Positions 1-6,371 of a stretch of DNA of 11,405 bases are shown here, piece after piece; within the stretch, counting starts at the first letter, position 1, and each line of letters starts with the position of its first letter. Under the pieces are notes generated by a model that worked only from the letters and a program-made list of their open reading frames with translations, was not told where the DNA came from and did no database searches. The position numbers and the translations under genes were made by a program. The DNA is from Desulfovibrio sp. (lineage in GTDB: Bacteria > Desulfobacterota > Desulfovibrionia > Desulfovibrionales > Desulfovibrionaceae), in NCBI GenBank assembly GCA_003512875.1, contig DONZ01000109.1, positions 1 to 11,405 of the forward strand, in the 5' to 3' direction.

Positions 1-571
1 TGTATTCCTGCAGTAATTTGATACTGTCGGCATACATGCCCATTTCATAAAATGCGATGGCTTCATTATATTTTATAATCGGCTCATCGGGATAATTTTG
101 TGCGAAATCGAAAAGAATTTTCAATGCTTTTTCAGGCTGTTTTTCGTGGATCAATATTGTCGCATCGCCGATAACGGCTTCCATCAGCTGAGGGTCAAGC
201 TCCAATGCCAGTTTGAATTTTTCTTTTGCCTCGGCAATTTGATTGTTCTCATAATATGCGATGCCTAAATTTGCCTGCAATGCGGCGGAATTGGGAACAA
301 GGCTGACTGCTTCCTTGAAAACTTTGACGGCGTTTTCCGGTTGTTTGCATTGCAGGTAACTCATGCCGAGCCCGTTTAGGATAATAGGATTTTTTTGCAG
401 ATTGTCAGCTTCTGAAAAAATTTGGATGCTTTTTGAACATTCGTTGTTGTCATAGGCATTGAATGCCTTTGAGATGTCGAGCGGCGCCAGTCGTTCAGCA
501 TTGTTTGACTGCGCTGCGCAGCCGCATAACAATATGAGAAAAAAGAAAGAACAAAGTAAAATCCGTTTCAT
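1..571 (-). CDS. TPR-repeat lipoprotein, 3' end outside window (candidate T2SS pilotin or accessory factor)
   Basis: The open frame runs from an ATG at 571 to the window edge: 190 residues, no stop reached. The N-terminus is a lipoprotein signal: MKR, a hydrophobic stretch of about 12 residues, then LCGC with Cys18 as the lipidated residue. Ala at +2 suggests sorting to the outer membrane if standard Lol rules apply. Tandem 34-residue TPR units follow at about 61-94, 95-128, 129-162 and from 163 on, with typical G-Y and A-x-x-x-F/Y spacing and an Asn/Asp-Pro-type boundary. The start is supported by AAGGAG five bases upstream, and the ATG overlaps the gspH stop as ATGA, so it is translationally coupled to the T2SS operon. 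TPR lipoproteins of the PilF/PilW type act as pilotins for type IV pilus secretins, so a secretin-assembly role is attractive here but is inference. A general TPR lipoprotein of unrelated function is possible. Confidence 0.85.
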   Translation of the reverse strand, partial: MKRILLCSFFFLILLCGCAAQSNNAERLAPLDISKAFNAYDNNECSKSIQIFSEADNLQKNPIILNGLGMSYLQCKQPENAVKVFKEAVSLVPNSAALQANLGIAYYENNQIAEAKEKFKLALELDPQLMEAVIGDATILIHEKQPEKALKILFDFAQNYPDEPIIKYNEAIAFYEMGMYADSIKLLQEY

Positions 572-1056
572 AAATACTCCTTATGGATTTTGTCGAAATC
601 CATATCGTTATCAAAGGTGAGGGGTTCCCCTATCGTTGGCAGGTAGATGATTTTATAGTTGTTTTTGTTTTTCACTTTAATCAGGCATTCTTCCGACAAT
701 CCGATTTTGCTGACAGCAAGATTAAAAAAACCGTTCGTCAGCGCCTTATTATTGATTTCCGTTATTTCGGAACCATGGGAAAGTGTAAATTCCTTGTATG
801 GTTTCCCATGATTGGCAATAAGGATTTTTTGGGGATAAAAAACCAAATCAAGCTGCTCGCCATTAAAAATGGCTAAGCTTTTAGCCTCGGTTTTAGCATC
901 GATTATTTCATTGACGCTATCCAAAATATTTTTGTCGAACGGCCATAAAAAATTAATGGATACGCTCATGAGAATGCTTATTAAAACCAAGCTTATCGTC
1001 AGCTCCAGGAGCGTAAAAGCATTGTCGGAGGAGTGATTGCCGTGCGTTTTCATCAT
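568..1056 (-). CDS. gspH: T2SS minor pseudopilin GspH
   Basis: This 162-residue protein has a class III (prepilin-type) N-terminus: a 13-residue leader ending DNA, then FTLLELTISLVLISILM, with Glu18 at position +5 of the mature protein. The residue before the cleavage site is Ala13 rather than the usual Gly. The rest is a beta-rich globular domain of about 120 residues, the size expected for GspH/FimT-family minor pseudopilins, which sit near the pseudopilus tip. The H assignment rests mainly on size and on position directly after gspG, because the C-terminal domain is divergent. Two ATGs stand in tandem (1056 and 1053). The first overlaps the gspG stop as ATGA and neither has a strong Shine-Dalgarno, so coupling to gspG is likely. 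The 3' end carries the ribosome-binding site of the lipoprotein gene. Confidence 0.85.
   Translation of the reverse strand: MMKTHGNHSSDNAFTLLELTISLVLISILMSVSINFLWPFDKNILDSVNEIIDAKTEAKSLAIFNGEQLDLVFYPQKILIANHGKPYKEFTLSHGSEITEINNKALTNGFFNLAVSKIGLSEECLIKVKNKNNYKIIYLPTIGEPLTFDNDMDFDKIHKEYL
577..582 (-). promoter_or_regulatory. Ribosome-binding site of the TPR lipoprotein gene
   Basis: AAGGAG on the coding strand lies five bases before the ATG at 571 and inside the last codons of gspH. It fixes the start of the lipoprotein gene. Confidence 0.8.
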
Positions 1057-1493
1057 TCTTTCGCAGTATCTTTTCCGTAAATGTCCTGGTCTTCGTTTTC
1101 TCCCCCTTCCTGTCCGTCGGCACCGAAGCTCATGATTTCAAAAGGGGTTCTTTCCCCGGGAACGATATAAACATAAGGATTTCCCCATGGGTCGTCCGGA
1201 AGCTTGCTGATATAGCCGTTCGCTGGATAATTTTTAGGTGTTTTTCCCATGGTCGGTTTTGTCACAAGGGCGTCCAAGCCTTGTTCCGTTGAAGGATAAA
1301 ATCCGTTATCCAAATAGAATTTTTTCACTGCTGTCGATAAATTTTCGATTTGCATTTGTGCCTGCACAACTCTTGCCTTGTGGGGCTCATCCATGAACTG
1401 CGGGGTGATGATGGCGCCTAAAATGCTGAGAATTACCAAAACAATCATTAATTCAAGCAAAGTGAATCCGTCATTTTTTTTAGAGTGCAACAT
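1053..1493 (-). CDS. gspG: T2SS major pseudopilin GspG
   Basis: GspG is the main subunit of the periplasmic pseudopilus. The 146-residue precursor is a typical length. The leader ends at Gly9, followed by FTLLELMIVLVILSILG with Glu14 at mature +5, a canonical prepilin peptidase site and the N-terminal helix. Family hallmarks follow: YPSTEQGLDAL (66-76), LPDDPWGNPYVY (98-109), and the acidic C-terminal loop MSFGADGQEGGENEDQD (121-137), which matches the calcium-binding loop known in GspG proteins. The ATG at 1493 is preceded by AAGGAGA about 8 bases upstream, one of the better ribosome-binding sites here, in keeping with the high demand for this subunit. It lies 12 bases after gspK and overlaps gspH by 4 bases. 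An A8 tract lies in codons 5-7. Assignment is secure. Confidence 0.97.
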   Translation of the reverse strand: MLHSKKNDGFTLLELMIVLVILSILGAIITPQFMDEPHKARVVQAQMQIENLSTAVKKFYLDNGFYPSTEQGLDALVTKPTMGKTPKNYPANGYISKLPDDPWGNPYVYIVPGERTPFEIMSFGADGQEGGENEDQDIYGKDTAKE

Positions 1494-1501
1494 CGCATTA
1501 T

Positions 1502-1507
1502 CTCCTT
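1502..1507 (-). promoter_or_regulatory. Ribosome-binding site of gspG overlapping the gspK stop
   Basis: AAGGAG on the coding strand shares bases with the TAA stop of gspK and lies nine bases before the gspG ATG at 1493. Independent initiation here would allow GspG, the major subunit, to be made in excess over the minor pseudopilins. Confidence 0.75.
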
Positions 1508-2519
1508 ATTGAATGTTTTTATATTTCCATTTTATATAGTTATCATAAATCGTGCAGATTGATACCATGCTTATGTTATTATTGCCGGCTCCGACCCGGA
1601 TGTGAAAACGGAAAACCCTGCTCGAGTGGGATACGATGCTTTGGGAGGGAACATTCTGTGCAAAGCTTTCAAAAATTTCCCTGTACCAGGCGGTTTCATT
1701 TAAATTTTCTTTTGAAGTTCTTTTTAAAAGTATTTGCTGTAAAAAATCGCCGGCTTGATTTTGTCCGTCATAAAGGCTTCGGACGACAACCGGCTCTAAA
1801 AAAACGATATTCATGGGACCGCTGCTCCAAACGCTGACGATGTCGATTAATCCTTTGCCGTTGTCTGTTCCGTTTATGATATTATGTATCAATGTTTGAT
1901 CAATAGTTTGCGGCCATGCTATCAAATTTAATTCTTGGGGATTTTCAAACGGTCTTTCGGGCGGAAAACACCGGACGGGAAGAGCGAGGTATTTTTTTAA
2001 TTCCTCCGCATCAGGAGCGATCTGTCCTCCCCATATCAGCATGGAATTGAGCATTTCATCCGCCATTTCATATGCGTTTTCTTCTGTTCCGGCATAACCG
2101 TTTTGTTTCATAAGGTTCACCAGAATATTTTTAAGGATTTGCTGATGATATAAAGCTCTCTTGCGCGTATCGTCCGTTGCCGAAAAAATATTGTTGATAG
2201 GGAAAAAAGAATTTTCATCGACAATTTGTATGGAAAAATCTTCGCTTTTAAAAGAATCCATGATTGCTTGCCAAATAATCGTCAATTCTTCAAGCGTATG
2301 TTTTCGGGCGGCTGATGTTGCTGACAAATTGTTCCGCAAGAGTTTGACTGCGAGATTTTCGCCCGATTCCGCAAAAATTTTGCTTTGTATCGTTCTTTTG
2401 TTTAAATTTGCAAGGGTATGGTCGTACAATACGAATTGAGAAAGCCTGGACGCGATTGCCGCAAGCCCGGTAAGAATAATTAAAACTATAATCAGAACAG
2501 TCCCTTGATTGTTTTTCAT
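1506..2519 (-). CDS. gspK: T2SS minor pseudopilin GspK
   Basis: At 337 residues this is by far the largest pseudopilin, as expected for GspK, which caps the pseudopilus tip with GspI and GspJ. The N-terminus MKNNQG then TVLIIVLIILTGLAAIA is prepilin-like with cleavage after Gly6. It lacks Glu at mature +5 (Ile11), a normal feature of GspK, and begins the mature chain with Thr. The segment IVDENSFFPINNIF (99-112) matches the family's DE...N-x-N pattern, and RPFENPQELNLIAWP (189-203) matches the usual P-F-x-s-x-x-E-L block. In between, the commonly conserved D-W-x-D-x-D stretch reads LIWGGQIAPDAEE (161-173) and has lost the DWxD pattern. The ATG overlaps the gspJ stop (ATGA). The upstream GAGAG may serve as a weak ribosome-binding site. 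The stop codon abuts the gspG ribosome-binding site. Confidence 0.92.
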   Translation of the reverse strand: MKNNQGTVLIIVLIILTGLAAIASRLSQFVLYDHTLANLNKRTIQSKIFAESGENLAVKLLRNNLSATSAARKHTLEELTIIWQAIMDSFKSEDFSIQIVDENSFFPINNIFSATDDTRKRALYHQQILKNILVNLMKQNGYAGTEENAYEMADEMLNSMLIWGGQIAPDAEELKKYLALPVRCFPPERPFENPQELNLIAWPQTIDQTLIHNIINGTDNGKGLIDIVSVWSSGPMNIVFLEPVVVRSLYDGQNQAGDFLQQILLKRTSKENLNETAWYREIFESFAQNVPSQSIVSHSSRVFRFHIRVGAGNNNISMVSICTIYDNYIKWKYKNIQ

Positions 2520-3184
2520 CGGCTCTCTCTTTCTTTTGCCGGAACCGGAACGATAAACGTGAAGTTTTTTCTGTCGGAATATGAAATGGTAAATTTAAAC
2601 GCTTGGGGATAAAAATTCTTATCGGCTGTGGTTTTTTCGGACCAGTTTGAATAATATTGTTCGTTCCATAACGCTTGGATGGCTATTTCTTTGATGTTTT
2701 TGTCCAAAAGCAGCTCCGTTGTCCGAAAATCCGTATCGATACCGGCGAACGGACGTTCCCTGCGTATTAAAACATACGTGTTTTGCCGAGATTTTCGTAA
2801 ATAATATTCCACGGCATATGCGGGAGGAAGCGCGTTTTTGGGTGCGCCGCCATGTATTTGGAATGTTGTTTGCAATGAAATGACCAATATGTCGGAACCG
2901 GAAGTGTTTTTTTCAGCGCCGGCGAATTGTTTGAACTGTGCGGAATGTTCCTGGGGAGTAAGAAACACAGGTATGGGTTTGTTGTGAACAATGGAAATAT
3001 TTGCGAAATCATTATCCAATATTGTTGAAAACAAACGTTCCTGCTCTTTTTGAAAAACAATTTTTTTGCTTTCAGTGCCGAACTGCATCACCATATCGTA
3101 TGTTGAAAAAAGAACCATGCCTATGATCGAGGTCAGGCTCATGGCTATTAAGAGTTCTATCAGCGTAAATCCGTTATTGTTCAT
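2516..3184 (-). CDS. gspJ: T2SS minor pseudopilin GspJ
   Basis: This 222-residue prepilin-like protein is within the usual GspJ length range. Its very short leader MNNNG is followed by FTLIELLIAMSLTSIIG, with cleavage after Gly5 and Glu10 at mature +5. The globular part contains VEYYLRKSRQNTYVLIRRERP (about 125-145), matching the beta-hairpin with a terminal Leu-x-Arg that is typical of GspJ. With GspI and GspK it forms the ternary tip complex that primes pseudopilus assembly (family knowledge). The start is favoured because GGAG lies 11 bases upstream inside gspI and the ATG overlaps the gspI stop as ATGA. The gene ends with the same overlap onto gspK. The order I-J-K supports the call. Confidence 0.92.
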   Translation of the reverse strand: MNNNGFTLIELLIAMSLTSIIGMVLFSTYDMVMQFGTESKKIVFQKEQERLFSTILDNDFANISIVHNKPIPVFLTPQEHSAQFKQFAGAEKNTSGSDILVISLQTTFQIHGGAPKNALPPAYAVEYYLRKSRQNTYVLIRRERPFAGIDTDFRTTELLLDKNIKEIAIQALWNEQYYSNWSEKTTADKNFYPQAFKFTISYSDRKNFTFIVPVPAKERESR

Positions 3185-3531
3185 GGTAATATGTACTCCA
3201 TGGTGACACTTTGACCGTTTTTGGAATTTTCATTTTTAAAATTGACTGAAAGTATTTTGAGCTGATATTGCCCGTCAATTGTTTTTATTTCGGATTTCCA
3301 TGAAATTTTCGGATTTTCAGGAGCGAGCGTTCCCGATTGTTCATAATTCTTGGATTGGATGATATTGGTTAAAATTTCCCTTTCCTTATAAATGACGGCA
3401 TCCTGCCAGAGATTAAACGCTATGCTTTCTTGCTGCCGTCCAATTTGCTGAACGGAAATGACGGCGACAATGCTGAGTATCGACAATGAAATCAATACTT
3501 CTAACAGGGTGAAAGCGCTGTTTTCATTCAT
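3181..3531 (-). CDS. gspI: T2SS minor pseudopilin GspI
   Basis: GspI is the smallest of the tip pseudopilins, and 116 residues is typical. The leader is only six residues (MNENSA), followed by FTLLEVLISLSILSIVAV. Glu11 is at mature +5, and the residue before the cut is Ala6 instead of Gly. The remainder is a small beta domain containing ISWKSEIK (76-83), like the W-x-x-E/Q-V strand of the family. The gene starts inside gspM (8-base overlap) and overlaps gspJ by 4 bases. No clear Shine-Dalgarno precedes the ATG, so expression probably depends on ribosomes finishing gspM. Its place immediately before gspJ and gspK confirms the assignment. Confidence 0.92.
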   Translation of the reverse strand: MNENSAFTLLEVLISLSILSIVAVISVQQIGRQQESIAFNLWQDAVIYKEREILTNIIQSKNYEQSGTLAPENPKISWKSEIKTIDGQYQLKILSVNFKNENSKNGQSVTMEYILP

Positions 3532-3967
3532 AACGGATAATGCCCATGGATAATGAAAAAAAGTTGTCGTTATTTTTTTGCATTGATAATTGTTCGATTT
3601 GTATGTCAGGATACGCCTGCCATAGGTTCAGCCATGCGACGCATTGGTCCAGGTAAAGGTTCGAGAGGCGGATTTCCAATTTTTCACTGTAATTTTCAGT
3701 GCGGGGAGAAGGATTTACGGATTCTATTTGCTGTGCCATGTTTAATTGTTCCGATATTTCATTGAGGCGGTAAAACAGGGACGTTGACAGGGATTTCGCC
3801 TGCGGCTGTTCGGAAGGAATCTGCGCGATAAGGCTTTTCAGTTCGGCGTAATTGTTTTTCGTTGTTTGTAATTGGTGTTCGGCTTTGTTTATCTGCGTGT
3901 GAAGATATATGAAACATAGAAGAAAGCCTGCCGCCGTCAGCATAAGCGTATACTTGAGCTTGTTCAT
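3524..3967 (-). CDS. gspM: T2SS inner-membrane platform protein GspM
   Basis: This 147-residue bitopic protein has a short cytoplasmic N-terminus (MNKLK), one membrane segment at about 7-23, a probable coiled-coil stretch at about 24-50 and a periplasmic domain ending in alternating hydrophobic residues. That is the GspM layout: a small inner-membrane protein that pairs with GspL and contacts GspE, GspF and GspC. Sequence conservation in GspM is low, so the call rests on topology, length and its place directly after gspL. A strong GGAGG lies 7 bases before the ATG, inside the end of gspL, and the start overlaps the gspL stop as ATGA. The 3' end overlaps gspI by 8 bases. Confidence 0.85.
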   Translation of the reverse strand: MNKLKYTLMLTAAGFLLCFIYLHTQINKAEHQLQTTKNNYAELKSLIAQIPSEQPQAKSLSTSLFYRLNEISEQLNMAQQIESVNPSPRTENYSEKLEIRLSNLYLDQCVAWLNLWQAYPDIQIEQLSMQKNNDNFFSLSMGIIRYE

Positions 3968-5412
3968 ATGGTATCCTCCACATTGAAGGTGATTTCAAAA
4001 TTGATGCTGAATTTGTTTTGACCTTTGATGATGGATGCGTTTGTGACTTTCACGTTTGAAATATCGGAATCCGCTTTCAACGCGTTTGTTATGTTATCCA
4101 GCTCTTCGTAATTTATGGTGCTTGCATTGATTGAAACAATATTTTTGTTCATATTGAAATTTGTCAGGATGATTTTTTCCTTATCCGGCAAACGTTCGCT
4201 TAGACGTTCCAAAACGGCTAAAGGCGTATTTTGGGAATGCGCGGCTGATTCCGGAGCTATTCTGTTTAAAAGCACGCTTTTCAACTGCTTGAAATTGGAA
4301 AAAGAGGGGGCGTCCGGAACCGCTTTTTTATAACTGTTTTGAATTTCCATTAAATAGCTCTTATTTTCATTTCTAAGAGCTGTCAGCTTGAGGCTGAGGG
4401 AGCTTAATCCCAGGACAAGACAAAACATAATAAGATAACAAGGAATGAAATTCGGGTTGAGCAGTTTTTCCAGCTGCGTGTTTTTATTTGTTTTTTCCGG
4501 TGAATTTGTTTTGTTTTTATGGGTGAAAAATAATGAAGCCGAGCCGAAAGACAGAAGGATATTATGGGCGACAATGTTTTCAGTGCTGTAAACCGCATGC
4601 TTGAACGGTGATTTTTTCTTAAAAAACGCGCATTTTTTCAATATATCCGAGAGGGCTTGCAATTTGGGAATTGCGATGTACGGAGCATAATTTATTTTTT
4701 TGTCGAGGTATTCTTTCAATTCCCGTTTGTTTTCGCTGATGATGACAAATTCCGAATGTTCCGCATGGGGCAAAATGAAGTTCATGGCGGCATTGAAGTA
4801 TTTGCCGTTTTGTTCATTTTTAAGCAGTTGAATATAATAGAGTTTTTTTATTTGATTTTTTTTACGGCAAATGGAAAAAAACGTTTCATCGTAAAGAGCC
4901 AGATAGTTTTTTTCTTCCGCATGGTTTTGCCCTAAGAGATAAGGGAAAGGCAAAAAGCTTATTTTGGTTTGCGCGGCGCCGTATCGGTCCGTCAATGAAT
5001 ACCATGATGTTAAAAAAGACGTTAGGCAAGAGAGCGTGTATGCTGTTGTTTCCGTATCGTTTTTTTCTTTTTTGCCGATGATTGCGGTATGGGTGAACAG
5101 GTTTGCCTGCGGCATTTCGACATCAAGCATTATGCCGATGGCTTTTTTTATTTTTGCGGGCGAGGAAAAAGGAAACCTCCATTCTTTGACGATGACGTTT
5201 TTAGGGTCGAGGCAAATATGCCATACGCTGTTTTTTATGGATTGCGGGCAGCTGCTTTTCAGGTCGTCAGCAATTGCGGCTGTCAGCTCTTCGGGATTTG
5301 TTTTGGCGTATTTTTTTTCCGCAAGCAAAAAGGGTAGGAAAAAGTTTTTTTTCCAGACGGAAACATGCCAATGCGCTGATTTTTCGATAAGGACGATATA
5401 GAGTTTATTCAT
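3964..5412 (-). CDS. gspL: T2SS inner-membrane platform protein GspL
   Basis: The 482-residue protein has the GspL architecture: a cytoplasmic domain of about 300 residues (the actin-like fold that binds the N-terminal domain of GspE), a single membrane segment at about 322-343, then a periplasmic helix and a C-terminal alpha/beta domain (about 395-478) of the ferredoxin-like type shared with GspM and PilN. LSERLPDKEKIILTNFNMNK (404-423) followed by an alternating NIVSINAST strand is the recognisable GspL/PilN-type signature. Conservation elsewhere is low and the protein is rich in Lys, Asn and Phe. Three A8 tracts occur in the coding strand. The start lies 20 bases after gspN with only a weak GGAT upstream. 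Position between gspN and gspM, and coupling to gspM, support the call. Confidence 0.88.
   Translation of the reverse strand: MNKLYIVLIEKSAHWHVSVWKKNFFLPFLLAEKKYAKTNPEELTAAIADDLKSSCPQSIKNSVWHICLDPKNVIVKEWRFPFSSPAKIKKAIGIMLDVEMPQANLFTHTAIIGKKEKNDTETTAYTLSCLTSFLTSWYSLTDRYGAAQTKISFLPFPYLLGQNHAEEKNYLALYDETFFSICRKKNQIKKLYYIQLLKNEQNGKYFNAAMNFILPHAEHSEFVIISENKRELKEYLDKKINYAPYIAIPKLQALSDILKKCAFFKKKSPFKHAVYSTENIVAHNILLSFGSASLFFTHKNKTNSPEKTNKNTQLEKLLNPNFIPCYLIMFCLVLGLSSLSLKLTALRNENKSYLMEIQNSYKKAVPDAPSFSNFKQLKSVLLNRIAPESAAHSQNTPLAVLERLSERLPDKEKIILTNFNMNKNIVSINASTINYEELDNITNALKADSDISNVKVTNASIIKGQNKFSINFEITFNVEDTI
3975..3979 (-). promoter_or_regulatory. Ribosome-binding site of gspM inside gspL
   Basis: GGAGG on the coding strand, seven bases before the gspM ATG and within the last codons of gspL, is the strongest Shine-Dalgarno match seen in the operon. 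Confidence 0.75.
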
Positions 5413-5432
5413 AACATATCCAGTTAAATCCG

Positions 5433-6371
5433 TTATAAGACATTGACGTTCGGAGAATTGGGGGAGCCGGTGATTTTCATTCTGACTTCGTTTTTTTCAA
5501 GAATTGATCTTCGCGTGTTTTTTGGGGTCAGTTCCTGATTGATATCATTCTTATCGATTTTGACAACGGCGTTGAAATTTAATGCCGATTGGCGGAGATT
5601 ATGGTAATCAAGATCCGCGGTGCCGTTCACTTCCGCCGATATTATGTCGGACTTGAAAGAGATATCGCAATAATCGAGTTTGCTTTTGTTCAGCCGCAAA
5701 TCCACGGACAGATTTCCGTTTGCAATGTCTGAACGGTTCAGGATAGGAATATGGTTGGTGACATCGGCATTTGTCACGTTTCCTTTGCAGGCTGCGTCCA
5801 TGGAGAAAAGATCGGGTTTTGAATTTTGCAGCAGAAAGGCTGCGTAAGCGTTGAAATTGGCTGTGCCGGAATTGACGCCTATCAGTGTTTGCAGCGGAAA
5901 TGAATTTTTAATGTCTTTTAAATCGATGTTTTCAAATGTCGCCCGCGCGGTTATTTGCTTGGGAGAAAACAATGCGTCCGATGTGACGGCTGCCGTGATT
6001 TTTCCTTTAGCCAAAGCGCCGGTGAGGTTTATTTCCTTGTTCCAAAGCGATAATTCCAATTTTCCCTGTTCAATCACAATATCAGGATAAGCCGCATGGC
6101 TGAGCGCGTCGAATTTTAAAGCGGGCATGATGAGGCTGACTTGCGGGTTGACGATATTGACATTGTTTTCTTCCAATACGGATAAGAAATGCCGAAATTT
6201 CATTTCCGCATTCTTTTTCATGGAAAGAACGGCGAAAATGCAAAGATAGCAGATGAGAAATAAAAAGAAGGCGAAAAAGAGCCGTTTGAAAAATTCGGCA
6301 TGGACCGAGAACAGAAGCGGTTTTCGCCATGTTTCAATTTTGCTGAAAAAAGAAGAGAAAAAGTTACGCAT
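5433..6371 (-). CDS. gspN: T2SS accessory protein GspN (AsmA-like, delta-proteobacterial type)
   Basis: This 312-residue protein has a charged cytoplasmic N-terminus of about 30 residues, one hydrophobic segment at about 31-50, and a long periplasmic region of repeated beta strands. KLELSLWNKEINLTGALAKG, with similar sheet-like units after it, and the C-terminal MKITGSPNSPNVNVL resemble AsmA/GspN-type domains, which often end with a G-x-x-x-x-P motif. GspN is absent from many T2SS clusters; its role is poorly defined, and a part in envelope passage or lipid interaction is only suggested by AsmA similarity. The ATG lies within the last codons of gspE (8-base overlap) with a weak AAGAG upstream, so translation is probably coupled to gspE. 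The call is supported by topology, length and position between gspE and gspL. Confidence 0.8.
   Translation of the reverse strand: MRNFFSSFFSKIETWRKPLLFSVHAEFFKRLFFAFFLFLICYLCIFAVLSMKKNAEMKFRHFLSVLEENNVNIVNPQVSLIMPALKFDALSHAAYPDIVIEQGKLELSLWNKEINLTGALAKGKITAAVTSDALFSPKQITARATFENIDLKDIKNSFPLQTLIGVNSGTANFNAYAAFLLQNSKPDLFSMDAACKGNVTNADVTNHIPILNRSDIANGNLSVDLRLNKSKLDYCDISFKSDIISAEVNGTADLDYHNLRQSALNFNAVVKIDKNDINQELTPKNTRRSILEKNEVRMKITGSPNSPNVNVL

Noticed and set aside
568..3967. Cluster as a type IV pilus rather than T2SS
   Set aside because: Several machinery ATPases and pilins are shared, but GspC with its homology region and PDZ, GspK, GspG with its calcium loop, and the L-M pair define a T2SS. 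No PilT, PilM or PilQ-specific features are present.
4964..5401. Plus-strand open frame of 145 codons opposite gspL
   Set aside because: Rich in Phe and Ser as the mirror of Lys-rich coding sequence. No independent support.
5413..5432. Promoter in the gap between gspN and gspL
   Set aside because: The gap is only 20 bases. Although the area is AT-rich, no paired -35 and -10 elements at proper spacing could be supported.
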